Positions 35,546 through 45,232 are shown, counted from the stretch's first letter. The stretch is DNA of 64,000 nucleotides from DATFJT01 sp965230755 (GCA_965230755.1 CBDDLT010000026.1:1-64000); one strand, 5' to 3'. Notes: a model not told the origin generated them from the sequence alone. Numbers and translations are program-made.

Positions 35546-36220
35546 TTAGTTTGCAGGTTCTTGAAGTAAGTCCATAAATTGTGTGGTGGTGGCTTCCATC
35601 TTAAAGACTACTTTATCTACCAAAGAAACCAAAATATTATAGCCGATGAAAGCAAGAATACCTACAAAAAGTCCGAAGGCAGTGGTCAACAATGCTTCGA
35701 AAATACCACCTGCCAATACATCTGGAGTGACATTCTGTTCGTTGGCCATCTTATAAAAAGACTGGATCATACCTGTAACCGTACCGAAGAATCCAATCAT
35801 TGGAGCCGCCCCAGCGATACTGGCTAGAGTGGATAAGTTTTTCTCCAATTTGAAGATTTCCAGATTCCCAACATTTTCTATCGCTGCATCAATATCCTTT
35901 AGAGGCTTTCCAATTCTTCTCAATCCTTTATCAATCATTCTTGCAGCCGGAGTATCCGAAGTCTGACAAAGGCTGATGGCCGATTGTATATTGCCAGCCT
36001 GAACATTAGCCCTTATGTTGTTCATGAAATTTTGGTCGAGCTTACCAGCCCTTTTGATATTCCAATATCTCTCAAAAAAGATGTAGAGTGCAATAAAAGA
36101 CAGCAGGATTAGAACAGCAATAATAGCAGTTCCCAATGGCCCTCCTTTAGTGATCAGATTATAAAGACTTTGAACGCCGAAACCTTCTTCAATCCCCTCG
36201 GTTACTTGTAAGAAAATCAT
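35546..36220 (-). CDS. exbB: ExbB/TolQ/MotA proton channel protein
   Basis: A 224-residue protein with three transmembrane helices (about 30-50, 130-155 and 175-200). The family core is visible in IASIAGAAPMIGFFGTVTGM and GIFEALLTTAFGLFVGILAF, with the Thr residues that line the channel. It is 5 nt upstream of exbD. This pair could power the TonB receptors at 20 and 43 kb, although Bacteroidota often have several such pairs. Confidence 0.93.
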   Translation of the reverse strand: MIFLQVTEGIEEGFGVQSLYNLITKGGPLGTAIIAVLILLSFIALYIFFERYWNIKRAGKLDQNFMNNIRANVQAGNIQSAISLCQTSDTPAARMIDKGLRRIGKPLKDIDAAIENVGNLEIFKLEKNLSTLASIAGAAPMIGFFGTVTGMIQSFYKMANEQNVTPDVLAGGIFEALLTTAFGLFVGILAFIGYNILVSLVDKVVFKMEATTTQFMDLLQEPAN

Positions 36221-36402
36221 ATTACTTTTTTATAATTTGATGAACGTATTTTAATTATTCGAAATTGTATTTGACTATATTAGCCCGTATGAACTATTCA
36301 TTATGGAAAATGCTAATTTAATTGTAAAATGAACATTTTCGTAATAAATATTATTCATCCTCATAGAGAGTATGTGGTTTTGATGGAGTTAATTTTAAAT
36401 AC

Positions 36403-38790
36403 ATGAATTTTTCGATTAGAAAAGTAGCGGTTTTGGGATCAGGTGTTATGGGAAGTACGATAGCTTGCCATTTGGCCAATATTGGAAGAGAGGTATTGTT
36501 GTTGGATATGGTCCCCGAGGATGCCAAAGATCTGGATGCAAGTAAGAGTAGCCAAAGGAATCGCTTGGCCAATGAATCGCTTAAAAAGGCCATCAAGTCC
36601 AAACCGGCACCATTATATCACAAGTCTTTCGCTCATAGAATTCGCACTGGAAATTTTACGGATGACTTTGGTAAAATCAAGGATTGTGATTGGATCATAG
36701 AAGTGGTGGTTGAACGTCTCGATATTAAAAAAATAATATTCGACCAGGTTGATCAGCACAGGAGAAAAGGATCTCTAGTGAGTTCAAATACTTCAGGTAT
36801 TCCTATTCATCTGATGTTAGAGGGAAGATCAGATGATTTCAAAGCTCATTTTTTAGGGACGCATTTCTTCAATCCTCCGAGATATCTACGATTGTTGGAG
36901 ATTATTCCTAGTCCGGAGACAAAAGAAGAAGTGGTGGACTTTTGGATGCAATACGGAAGAAATGTGTTGGGGAAAGAAACCATTTTATGTAAGGATACAC
37001 CGGCGTTCATCGCTAACAGAATTGGAGTTTTTGCAATGGCAAAGATCTTTCAGTTGACTGAAGAACTGGGATTAGATATAAACTCTGTAGATAAATTAAC
37101 AGGACCTGCGCTCGCCAGACCTAAGACCGGAACTTTTAGGCTTGGGGATCTGGTAGGAATGGATACTGCGGTAAAGGTTGTTGAAGGAATCAAGCAGTCC
37201 TGTCCGGATGATGAAATGATTCAACAAATATCCATGCCAGAAGCGATCAGCTGGATGTTAGAGAATAATTATCTGGGCAATAAAACAGGTCAGGGATTCT
37301 ATAAGAAAACAAAAGATGATACCGGTAAAAAGACCATACTGTCTCTGAACATGGCGACTAAGGAGTACCTCCCCAAGTCCTCTTCCGGACTGAGAAGTCT
37401 AGAGGTGTCCAAACAAATAGAAAATCCAAAGCAAAGAATCAAAGCACTGCTCAAAGAAGAAGATAAAGGAGGAGAGCTGATACGTCACTCTATGGCAGCA
37501 CTCCTTTCGTATGCTTCAAATAGAATTCCAGAGGTAAGCGACGCCATTTATGGAATTGACCAAGCTTTACGAGCTGGTTTTGCCTGGAAATACGGTCCCT
37601 TCGAATACTGGGATATCATAGGCTTGGAAAAGGGAATCGAATTGATCAAGTCCTTCAATTACAAAGTGCCTTCTTGGATAGAAGAAATGGTTGAGAAAGG
37701 CGTTGGTTCTTTTTATCAGTTCGAAAATGGTAAAAAGGTATATTTCGATCTTGAGGACAAGAAGCATAAAGATGTTCCGGGCCAGGAAAAATCAATCAAT
37801 CTGGATGCACTTCGAAATAATGAACCGGTTTTCAAAAATGATGAAGTAACTCTTCATGATATCGGAGATCAAGTTCTTTGTTTGGAGTTCACGAGCAAAA
37901 TGAATACGATTGGTGAAGGAGTGCTCAGAGGCTTAAACAAGGCGATAGATATAGCGGAAGAAGGTGACTGGAGAGGTTTGGTTATCGGAAATCAAGCGGA
38001 TAATTTCTCTGTTGGAGCGAATTTGATGATGATTGCTATGCTGGCCTACCAGGGAGAATTCGACGAGTTGAACTTTGCGGTTAATCTATTCCAGCAGACA
38101 ACGATGAGATGTAGATATTCATCTGTTCCCGTAGTATTGGCATCACAAGGCTATGTTTTTGGTGGAGGATGTGAAACCATGATGCATTGCGATGCCGTGG
38201 TAGCGGCAGCAGAGTCTTACATTGGCTTAGTTGAGGTTGGTGTTGGGTTGATTCCCGGTGGTGGTGGAACTAAGGAGTTCGCCTTGAGACTATCTGACTC
38301 TTTTTTCGAAGGAGATGTACAAATTCCTTCTTTGATTCAGTATTTCAAGACAATAGCTACTGCTCAGGTAGCCACTTCGGCATATGAAGCATATCAATAC
38401 AATTACTTGCAAAAGGGAAGGGATTCTGTGATTGTCAATGCTTCTTATAATATCGCCGCTGCTAAATCAAGGGTTGTACAACTCAGCGAGTATTACACTC
38501 CATCGAATCCAAGACAAGATGTTACGGTTCTTGGAAAACAAGGTTTGGCTTCGCTCTATACTGCGGCCAACGAATTACTAAAAGGAAATTGGGCTTCTGA
38601 GCACGACCTTAAAATAGCACATAAAATTGCATGGGTCCTTTGTGGTGGAGATCTATCTTCCAGCCAGCAAGTTTCGGAGCAATATTTACTCGATTTGGAA
38701 AGGGAGGCCTTCTTGAGCCTTTGTGGTGAACAAAAGACTTTAGAGAGAATTCAATACATGTTACAAAACAATAAGCCATTAAGAAATTAA
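36403..38790 (+). CDS. 3-hydroxyacyl-CoA dehydrogenase / enoyl-CoA hydratase fusion (FadN type)
   Basis: Two consecutive beta-oxidation steps in one 795-residue protein. The dehydrogenase comes first: Rossmann GSGVMGSTIACHLA at about 11-24, EVVVERLDIKK, and FLGTHFFNPPRYLRLLE with the catalytic His. The hydratase follows at about 480-690 (NFSVGANLMMIAM, GYVFGGGCETMMHCD, GLVEVGVGLIPGGGGTKE). This order is that of FadN of Bacillus and its Bacteroidota homologues, opposite to FadB. It forms an operon with the thiolase gene 4 nt downstream. Confidence 0.95.
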   Translation: MNFSIRKVAVLGSGVMGSTIACHLANIGREVLLLDMVPEDAKDLDASKSSQRNRLANESLKKAIKSKPAPLYHKSFAHRIRTGNFTDDFGKIKDCDWIIEVVVERLDIKKIIFDQVDQHRRKGSLVSSNTSGIPIHLMLEGRSDDFKAHFLGTHFFNPPRYLRLLEIIPSPETKEEVVDFWMQYGRNVLGKETILCKDTPAFIANRIGVFAMAKIFQLTEELGLDINSVDKLTGPALARPKTGTFRLGDLVGMDTAVKVVEGIKQSCPDDEMIQQISMPEAISWMLENNYLGNKTGQGFYKKTKDDTGKKTILSLNMATKEYLPKSSSGLRSLEVSKQIENPKQRIKALLKEEDKGGELIRHSMAALLSYASNRIPEVSDAIYGIDQALRAGFAWKYGPFEYWDIIGLEKGIELIKSFNYKVPSWIEEMVEKGVGSFYQFENGKKVYFDLEDKKHKDVPGQEKSINLDALRNNEPVFKNDEVTLHDIGDQVLCLEFTSKMNTIGEGVLRGLNKAIDIAEEGDWRGLVIGNQADNFSVGANLMMIAMLAYQGEFDELNFAVNLFQQTTMRCRYSSVPVVLASQGYVFGGGCETMMHCDAVVAAAESYIGLVEVGVGLIPGGGGTKEFALRLSDSFFEGDVQIPSLIQYFKTIATAQVATSAYEAYQYNYLQKGRDSVIVNASYNIAAAKSRVVQLSEYYTPSNPRQDVTVLGKQGLASLYTAANELLKGNWASEHDLKIAHKIAWVLCGGDLSSSQQVSEQYLLDLEREAFLSLCGEQKTLERIQYMLQNNKPLRN

Positions 38791-38794
38791 TCCT

Positions 38795-39964
38795 ATGGAA
38801 GCATATATTTTAAAAGGTTATAGATCAGCGGTTGGGAAAGCCAATAAAGGTGGATTTAAGAATTTTAGATCTGATGATCTTGCCGTAAGGGTAATCAAAG
38901 AGTTGATGGCTAGAACGCCAGAGATATCGAATCATATGGTGGATGACGTGATTGTGGGCTGTGCCAATCCCGAAGGAGAGCAGGGACTTCAGATCGGCCG
39001 TCAGATCTCATTAAGAGCATTGGGAAAAGATGTTCCGGGATTTACCATTAATCGCTACTGTGCTTCAGGCCTGGAGTCAATTTCATTGGCAGTTGCCAAG
39101 ATCAATTCTGGTATGGGACATTGCTATATCGCTGGTGGTACTGAGAGCATGAGTATGATCCCGATGACCGGTTATAAACTGGCTCCAAGTTATGAGGTGG
39201 CTAATCAGACTCCGGATTATGTTGTGAGTATGGGCATTACAGCAGAAGCGGTATCAAAGAAATACAATATTTCCAGAGAAGATCAAGATAAGTTTGCTGT
39301 TAGCTCTCATGCAAAGGCGGCAAAAGCTCAGGATGAAGGTCTTTTTGCTGATGAAATAGTGTCCGTAGAAGTTGAAGAGACTTCTGTTGTAGATGGTAAT
39401 AAAATTACTAAAAGCCATATTGTAAATCAGGACGAAGGGATTAGGAGAGATACCTCTATAGAAGCTTTAAACAGGTTGAGACCTGTTTTTGCCAACAAGG
39501 GAAGTGTGACTGCAGGCAATTCCAGCCAGACCAGTGATGGCGCAGCATTTGTGTTGGTAGTAAGCGAAAAACTGGTGAAGGAGTTGGGACTAGAACCTGA
39601 AGCAAAATTAGTGGCATGTGCTGTTGCCGGAGTGGATCCTCTATACATGGGGATAGGTCCTTGTGCGGCGATCCCAAAAGCATTGGATCAAGCGGGTATG
39701 AAATTGGAAGATGTCGGGCTCATTGAACTAAATGAAGCTTTTGCTGCCCAAGCCTTGGCGGTTATCCAGGAAGCTGGACTAAATCCCGATATCGTCAATG
39801 TCAATGGTGGAGCAATAGCATTGGGACACCCATTGGGCTGTACCGGAGCTAAGTTGAGCATCCAATTATTGAACGAAATGAAGCGCCGTGATCTCAAATA
39901 TGGAATGGTGACTGCCTGTGTTGGAGGAGGCCAGGGGATAGCAGGTATATTCGAGAGGTTATAA
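38795..39964 (+). CDS. fadA: Acetyl-CoA C-acyltransferase (3-ketoacyl-CoA thiolase)
   Basis: The thiolytic step of beta-oxidation. The 389-residue protein has the acyl-enzyme Cys in NRYCASGLESI near 90, the catalytic His in GGAIALGHPLGCTGAK near 350 and the second Cys in VTACVGGGQGIAG near the end; LNEAFAAQALAV is also conserved. It is 4 nt behind the FadN-like gene. No acyl-CoA dehydrogenase follows it in this window. Confidence 0.96.
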   Translation: MEAYILKGYRSAVGKANKGGFKNFRSDDLAVRVIKELMARTPEISNHMVDDVIVGCANPEGEQGLQIGRQISLRALGKDVPGFTINRYCASGLESISLAVAKINSGMGHCYIAGGTESMSMIPMTGYKLAPSYEVANQTPDYVVSMGITAEAVSKKYNISREDQDKFAVSSHAKAAKAQDEGLFADEIVSVEVEETSVVDGNKITKSHIVNQDEGIRRDTSIEALNRLRPVFANKGSVTAGNSSQTSDGAAFVLVVSEKLVKELGLEPEAKLVACAVAGVDPLYMGIGPCAAIPKALDQAGMKLEDVGLIELNEAFAAQALAVIQEAGLNPDIVNVNGGAIALGHPLGCTGAKLSIQLLNEMKRRDLKYGMVTACVGGGQGIAGIFERL

Positions 39965-40077
39965 TTCGTTTTCATTACCATACATTAGCATTTCTTTTAA
40001 CATATACTTTTCTCCTTAGGTGACCAAATTGTGCGTGTTCGTCATATTAGCATCTGATAATAAACTTTCACGTAATA

Positions 40078-41256
40078 ATGAAATCACTAAATTTAGACTC
40101 TTTTTTTAACGAGGCTCTTTCCTGGATGCCTGACATACTGAAAGTAGCTATTGTCCTATTTGTGGGCTGGATGATAGCTAAAGGCTTACAGAAATTGACC
40201 CGTAAATTTTTGAACAAAACAAGTTTGGATGACAAGCTCTTGGGGAGAGGATCAAGTAATATTAGCTCCGAGAACCTTCTTTCAAGATTGGTTTATTACC
40301 TAGTAATGGCCATTGTATTAATGTCTGTTCTGAACATGATTGGAGCAACAAGTGCCTTGGAGCCATTGCGAGATATGGTTAGTGAATTTTTGGGGGCTGT
40401 ACCAAATATTATTAAAGCTGCTGTTATTGGTTTTATTGGTTACGTTGTAGCACAAACTGTCAGTGCCTTGGTCAACTTGTCCGGAAATGTAATCGATAGA
40501 GTAGCATTGAGAGCCGGAGTTTCCGATACGCTCAGAGTTACCAATATCATTCGGAATATTGTTTTTATCATCATTATTATCCCATTCGCCATAGCTGCCC
40601 TAGATGCTCTTCAAATACCCTCTATTTCTCAGCCGGCAACGAGTATGTTGAACGAGTTTATGGGAACCATCCCAAATATTATTGCTGCTTCCATCATATT
40701 GGCGGTGTTCTTTTACGGAGGCAGATTTGTTACAACCTTACTTGGGGATTTACTAAAGAGTTTGGGGACAGATCAAATGGCTGAGAACTTAGGAGTAAAT
40801 CGCTTAATTGGTATTGAGCGATCAACTTCAAGAACGCTTAGTCAATTGGCATTTTTCTTCATTATGTTCTTCGGTGTGATTACCGCTGTGAACAAGCTTG
40901 GATTTATGCCATTGACCGAAATCTTAGAGACAATTCTTGGACATGTAGGATCCATATTCTTCGGAATGATCATTTTCGCTGCAGGGAGTTTTCTTGCCAA
41001 TATTGCTTATAAAACTTTACAAAAGGAGGGAGAAAGCAGTTTTATCCCAAGTTTAGTAAAGGGTGCGGTTCTGGCACTATTCTTTGCGATGGGCTTGAGA
41101 ACGATGGGTTTTGCAAATGAAATTGTTCATTTGGCATTTGGATTGATTTTGGGCGCAATCGCTGTTGCATTTGCATTATCCTTTGGTTTGGGAGGTCAAA
41201 AAGCAGCCGGAGAGTTGATGTCCGATATGCTGAAAAAGTTCAAATCCAAGAAATAA
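40078..41256 (+). CDS. TM-helix-repeat mechanosensitive-channel-like protein (CmpX type)
   Basis: A 392-residue membrane protein with four copies of the 'mechanosensitive ion channel, conserved TM helix' unit, each an amphipathic entry ending in P-N-I or similar and then a long helix: MPDILKVAIVLFVGWMIAKG, VPNIIKAAVIGFIGYVVAQT, IPNIIAASIILAVFFYGGRF and HVGSIFFGMIIFAAGSFLAN. The MscS beta-domain is absent, so channel activity is inferred only from family naming. It is followed by a hairpin. Confidence 0.85.
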   Translation: MKSLNLDSFFNEALSWMPDILKVAIVLFVGWMIAKGLQKLTRKFLNKTSLDDKLLGRGSSNISSENLLSRLVYYLVMAIVLMSVLNMIGATSALEPLRDMVSEFLGAVPNIIKAAVIGFIGYVVAQTVSALVNLSGNVIDRVALRAGVSDTLRVTNIIRNIVFIIIIIPFAIAALDALQIPSISQPATSMLNEFMGTIPNIIAASIILAVFFYGGRFVTTLLGDLLKSLGTDQMAENLGVNRLIGIERSTSRTLSQLAFFFIMFFGVITAVNKLGFMPLTEILETILGHVGSIFFGMIIFAAGSFLANIAYKTLQKEGESSFIPSLVKGAVLALFFAMGLRTMGFANEIVHLAFGLILGAIAVAFALSFGLGGQKAAGELMSDMLKKFKSKK

Positions 41257-41296
41257 TCTTTTAGTGGCAAACTTCATGTTATGCCACCAATTATTT
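41252..41296 (+). terminator. Hairpin after the channel-like gene
   Basis: GTGGCA (41264-41269) pairs with TGCCAC (41282-41287), flanked by AATAAT and ATTATT that can extend the stem, and ending in TTATTTTAT. A plausible but imperfect terminator. Confidence 0.4.
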
Positions 41297-41413
41297 TATA
41301 TGAACTTAATCTTGATGAGACATAATTTGCTAGAATATTCGGAATAATTAATTATATTGTGATTTTATCAAATTCGACTCAATCATAATTTTTAACTGTA
41401 CTAAAGCTGGAAT

Positions 41414-42331
41414 ATGAACAATCGTAGTTTAGTTTATCTTTTCTCAGTGATCTTATTATTATGGATAATTTGTGGCACCTACTGTTGGGTGTGCAAATTC
41501 AAAGGTCATTGTGATGGAAAAGTGAAAACTGAAAAACCTGTTGAACAAAATTTAAGCATACCTGGCTTAAGCATCAAGGATGGTACATCTTTGAATATTA
41601 GCCACCCCTCAAACATCTATTTCGATTATAAAGGTTCACAATTGACCGTTGGAGACGACCTTACTGGTAGCTTTAATCAATTGGCTACTTATCTCAAAGA
41701 TAATCCTGATAAGAATTTGGTTCTTACTGGAAAATACTTGGGCGAAGAGGGCGGATCTGATTTAGGCTTAGCTCGGGCGAACGAATTTCGAAAGTACTTA
41801 AGTGATAATTTCGGAATAGATACGACCAGAATTAAGACTTCATTTAAGCAAGTAGATAATCTTGTTGTGGACAACGATTTGGGTAGAACTTACGGAGCAA
41901 TTGACTTCGCATTTAATACCGATCGATCTAAATCTGATGGAGACGGGGATAACGAAGAGGCAGAACTTGACAAGCTAAGGGATGAACTGGCAAAGGTTCG
42001 AACGGTGTATTTTGATCATGGCTCTTCTAACATGAAGACTGATCCTAAACTTCATCAATTTTTTACCGATTTAAAGTATTACATAGGCAAGAGACCTGAT
42101 GCAAAGGCCAGCCTGGTAGGACACACGGACGATAGCGGATCGAACGCTACAAACCAAAGATTGAGTGTAGCACGATGTAGAGATGTTGCGGATTTTCTAA
42201 AACAGAATCACGGCTACGCGAATGGCAATTTTGTTCAAAGAGGTATGGGAGAAACCAAACCTATTGCGTCTAATTCGACGGAAGATGGCAAAGCTAAGAA
42301 CAGAAGGGTAGAAATAAGTTTAAAACATTAA
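41414..42331 (+). CDS. OmpA-family protein with two OmpA-like domains
   Basis: A 305-residue protein with an N-terminal membrane anchor (about 6-24) and then Cys residues. A first, degenerate OmpA-like domain lies at about 70-175 (IYFDYKGSQLTVGDDL, KNLVLTGKYLGEEGGSDLGL). An acidic linker (SDGDGDNEEAELDKL) leads to a canonical domain at about 195-305 (VYFDHGSSNM, SLVGHTDDSGSNATNQRLS, RGMGETKPIASN, NRRVEISL). Probably inner-membrane-anchored and peptidoglycan-binding. It lies 25 nt upstream of the coiled-coil protein and is likely co-transcribed. Confidence 0.85.
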   Translation: MNNRSLVYLFSVILLLWIICGTYCWVCKFKGHCDGKVKTEKPVEQNLSIPGLSIKDGTSLNISHPSNIYFDYKGSQLTVGDDLTGSFNQLATYLKDNPDKNLVLTGKYLGEEGGSDLGLARANEFRKYLSDNFGIDTTRIKTSFKQVDNLVVDNDLGRTYGAIDFAFNTDRSKSDGDGDNEEAELDKLRDELAKVRTVYFDHGSSNMKTDPKLHQFFTDLKYYIGKRPDAKASLVGHTDDSGSNATNQRLSVARCRDVADFLKQNHGYANGNFVQRGMGETKPIASNSTEDGKAKNRRVEISLKH

Positions 42332-42356
42332 TTTTTCATAAATAATAAATTTAATC

Positions 42357-42989
42357 ATGGGAAAAGATGCTTTCTTTATAATATGTGTAATGCTAGTCGC
42401 GGCATTGCTTGGTTTTTTAATCGCCTGGTTTTTAAGAAATATTAAGATTAACAAACTTCAAGCTGAGATCGACGATCTTAAAGCAGAGAATGAAAGATTA
42501 AGGGCAGAACTAGATGCGCTTAGGGTAGAATTGAATAGCTGTCAGACTGAATTAGACAGAGTCAATGGCTTAAACGAAGCATTGAATTCTAAAGTCTTGA
42601 GGTTGACTGGAGATTTGGATGATTGTAATAAAATCCGAAATGAGCTTAGCCTTCAATTAGGTGCTAATGGACCTGAGTTTGATGGTGATGCCGCTAAGCT
42701 TGCTTTGGGCAAGAAGATAAAATTGGATGATTTGACCATCGTAGAGGGAATTGGCCCAATGATATCTCAATTGCTCAATAATGATGGAATTCATACATGG
42801 TTTGAATTATCTCAGGCTTCTGTGGATCGATTACAAAGAATTTTGGATGATGGAGGAGATAGATTTGCAATCCACAATCCTGGAACATGGGCAAGACAAG
42901 CAGAATTGGCCTATATGGGTAAATGGTCTGAACTAAAAGAATGGCAAGACTACCTTGATGGAGGAGTAGACCCTGCGACAAGATCCTAA
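42357..42989 (+). CDS. Membrane-anchored coiled-coil protein with helix-hairpin-helix-like C-domain
   Basis: A 210-residue protein with a transmembrane helix at about 5-26, a long coiled coil at about 30-105 (Leu/Glu/Asp heptads such as INKLQAEIDDLKAENERLRA), and a C-terminal domain at about 120-205 with the HhH-like pattern LTIVEGIGPMISQLLNNDGI and WARQAELAYMGKWSELK. Similar C-domains are annotated as DUF4332 or 'LSU ribosomal L21-like HhH' in other bacteria. DNA binding is not established. A strong terminator follows. Confidence 0.75.
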   Translation: MGKDAFFIICVMLVAALLGFLIAWFLRNIKINKLQAEIDDLKAENERLRAELDALRVELNSCQTELDRVNGLNEALNSKVLRLTGDLDDCNKIRNELSLQLGANGPEFDGDAAKLALGKKIKLDDLTIVEGIGPMISQLLNNDGIHTWFELSQASVDRLQRILDDGGDRFAIHNPGTWARQAELAYMGKWSELKEWQDYLDGGVDPATRS

Positions 42990-43020
42990 CAATCGAAAGT
43001 ACATTGATTGATAATTATAC

Positions 43021-43061
43021 AATAGCTCCGAGGCTTCAAAGCTTCGGAGCTATTCTTTTTT
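43021..43061 (+). terminator. Strong intrinsic terminator
   Basis: AATAGCTCCGAGGC pairs with GCTTCGGAGCTATT over 14 positions (one G-U), with a 6-base loop and then CTTTTTT. It separates the OmpA/coiled-coil operon from the cobalamin operon. Confidence 0.9.
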
Positions 43062-43084
43062 ATGGACTTTATAATTTTAATTTC

Positions 43085-43092
43085 TAACTTTA
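43085..43092 (+). promoter_or_regulatory. Possible promoter of the cobalamin operon
   Basis: TAACTTTA differs from TAnnTTTG only at the last base and lies just in front of the riboswitch. CTTTA about 19 bases upstream (43065-43069) could be a weak -33 element. Confidence 0.35.
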
Positions 43093-43095
43093 CAG

Positions 43096-43262
43096 TCCAG
43101 GTTAGTTGAATATACGTATTCAACTCTAAGAGGGAATCCGGTGTAATTCCGGAGCAGTCTCCGCTGCTGTAAGCCCGATAAACGTTTTTGACAATTGATC
43201 CACTGTCCGCCTTAGGCTGATGGGAAGGAGTCAAAAATGGGTAAGCCAGAATACCTGCCTGA
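43096..43262 (+). promoter_or_regulatory. Cobalamin riboswitch
   Basis: The conserved core is clear: AGAGGGAATCCGGTGTAATT at 43130-43149, CCGGAGCAGTCTCCGCTGCT directly behind it, then GTAAGCCCGATAA, CCACTGTCC, GATGGGAAGGAG, and the B12 box AAGCCAGAATACCTGCCT at 43243-43260. The order and spacing match the coenzyme B12 element. Bound cobalamin would be expected to repress the receptor gene starting at 43365. Confidence 0.95.
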
Positions 43263-43310
43263 AAAAAATATTTTAGACTTTCGGATGAAAAGTTTAGATA
43301 GGTTTCTTTT

Positions 43311-43338
43311 TTAGGGAAGGCATTTCTGCTTCCTAACT
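43311..43338 (+). promoter_or_regulatory. Possible expression-platform hairpin
   Basis: TTAGGGAAG and CTTCCTAA can pair (one bulged G) between the riboswitch and the start codon. It lies about 27 bases before the TTG start, so it may act on translation or form part of an alternative fold. Structure prediction was not run. Confidence 0.35.
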
Positions 43339-43364
43339 TATCTGCAATTCATTTCGAGAAAAAC

Positions 43365-45227
43365 TTGGTTTTGAGATTATTCTTAATCCTTCTGGTCATT
43401 CTCGTGTGTATTGTGCAAACCGTTGCACAGCATACCATCGCTTTCGATACCGTAACGGTACAGGAAACCAAGTTGAGAAGTCAAAATTTGGGAAGCATTA
43501 CGCTTAACGCTTCTGCAGAAAAATTATCCGAAGGGGGGCTGACGACCATGGATCAATGGTTAAATAAGAACAGCCTTATTTATCTCCGCTCCAATGGACC
43601 TTCATCCAGTTCCACTCTTTCGGCAAGGGGATCAACCGGAAGTCAATTTTTGGTGAATTGGAATGGAATTCCTATCCAGCAATTTCAATTGGGAGTTTTT
43701 GATTTGTCTCTGATTCCAATCTCTGGCATTGATCAGGTCGAATTGGTTAAAGGCGGTGGATCAAGTTTGTGGGGCAGTGGTGCAATAGGAGGTGTTTTAG
43801 AGTGCAATAATAAGGCTATCAGTGGTGACAATGATTTAGTTAACCTTCGGCTATTGATGGGGAGCTTTGGACGCCGTAGAATACAAGCGAATATCGGATG
43901 GAAGGAAAACAACTGGGGCTTTGCAAGTTATTTGATGGACGAAAAAGTGGATAATGATTTTTCGTATTCGAATGAAGCATTTTCCGTTTCCGGGATACAA
44001 TCCAACGCCCGAAAAAGGCAGTCTTCCTTTTTACAATCCATATACTACTCAAAGGATGATCGCCATTTCTTAAATTTTCATGCTTGGCTGCAATCTACAA
44101 GTCGACAGATACCTCCTAATTTACAGCAGAATTCTAGTTCTGCATATCAAAAAGATTGGGCTTCAAGATGGATGATGAATTATACATTGAAAACCGGAAA
44201 TTTGAATATCGAAAGCAAGATGGCTTATTTCAGAGAGCGCTTGGATTACTTTGACCCAAGGATTCTATTGCGATCTCTTTCGACCTTGGATGCTAAGGTT
44301 TTCGAATTGAACATGACTCCTTCAAAGAATTCAAAACTCCCTTGGGTTATCGGTTACGCCTATCGACATCACAAAGTTTTCAGCAATGTTCTGGAAGGCG
44401 ACCAAAAAGATCAAATCCAGGCCTTATTCGGGTCATTGAGATGGAATCCTTCTAGATGGCAATTACAATTGAGTTCTAGAGTAGAGACTCAAAACAATGG
44501 TCAGATACATCCTGTTTTTAGTTTCGGTGGAGAATATCAATTCGAAAACAACTGGAAGGGTTTATTCAAAATAAGTAGAAACTTTAGACTGCCGACCATT
44601 AATGATAGATATTTTAATCCTGGAGGAAATCCTGATCTATTACCTGAAAAGGGATGGTCTCAAGAATTATCCTGTTTGTATCAGTCTAAATTCAATATGA
44701 GTCTTAGTCTTTTCAATCGCAATCTCCACAATGGACTTATTTGGGCAAGACTTGATGGGGAAAACTTCTTTTCTTCTCATAATCTGACAGAATTATGGAC
44801 AAGAGGAATAGAATTTTCCTTTGATTATCCCTTCAACTTTCAGTCAATTAGTTTAGTATTTTCTAATCAAGCTTCCTTTCTAAAATCTACGAATCAAGTA
44901 TCCTTAAATAGTCCTAAAATTGATAAAGGACAACAATTGATCTATACGCCTGAAATTAAAACGAATAATAGCTTAAGACTTTACTGGAAATCCATGTCAT
45001 GGTCCATTCATTACCAATATATATCTGGTCGTGATGGCATTTCAGCGTTTTTAGATCCATATGCTCTATTGGATCTGCGATACAAAATGGTTGATATTCC
45101 TTTTTACAGTGGGCGGATGCAGATTGGATTGAATATCGACAATGTTTTGAATCAATATTATGAATCTATAGAGTTTTTCCCTATGCCGGGTAGAAACTAT
45201 TCTTTTGAAGTGAACTTTAAATTTTAA
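43365..45227 (+). CDS. btuB: BtuB-like TonB-dependent cobalamin receptor
   Basis: The outer-membrane importer for vitamin B12 or related corrinoids. Signal peptide to about residue 21 (IVQTVAQ), TonB-box-like segment DTVTVQETK near 28-36, plug domain at about 45-150 (MDQWLNKNSLIYLRSNGPSS, TLSARGSTGSQFLVNWNGIP, VELVKGGGSSLWGSGAIGG), then a beta-barrel ending YSFEVNFKF. 620 residues, the normal BtuB size and lacking the N-terminal carboxypeptidase-like domain of SusC types. The start must be TTG (43365 or 43371): no ATG or GTG lies between the upstream stop at 43299 and the signal peptide. The riboswitch in its leader supports the ligand assignment. Confidence 0.93.
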   Translation: MVLRLFLILLVILVCIVQTVAQHTIAFDTVTVQETKLRSQNLGSITLNASAEKLSEGGLTTMDQWLNKNSLIYLRSNGPSSSSTLSARGSTGSQFLVNWNGIPIQQFQLGVFDLSLIPISGIDQVELVKGGGSSLWGSGAIGGVLECNNKAISGDNDLVNLRLLMGSFGRRRIQANIGWKENNWGFASYLMDEKVDNDFSYSNEAFSVSGIQSNARKRQSSFLQSIYYSKDDRHFLNFHAWLQSTSRQIPPNLQQNSSSAYQKDWASRWMMNYTLKTGNLNIESKMAYFRERLDYFDPRILLRSLSTLDAKVFELNMTPSKNSKLPWVIGYAYRHHKVFSNVLEGDQKDQIQALFGSLRWNPSRWQLQLSSRVETQNNGQIHPVFSFGGEYQFENNWKGLFKISRNFRLPTINDRYFNPGGNPDLLPEKGWSQELSCLYQSKFNMSLSLFNRNLHNGLIWARLDGENFFSSHNLTELWTRGIEFSFDYPFNFQSISLVFSNQASFLKSTNQVSLNSPKIDKGQQLIYTPEIKTNNSLRLYWKSMSWSIHYQYISGRDGISAFLDPYALLDLRYKMVDIPFYSGRMQIGLNIDNVLNQYYESIEFFPMPGRNYSFEVNFKF

Positions 45228-45232
45228 TAAAT

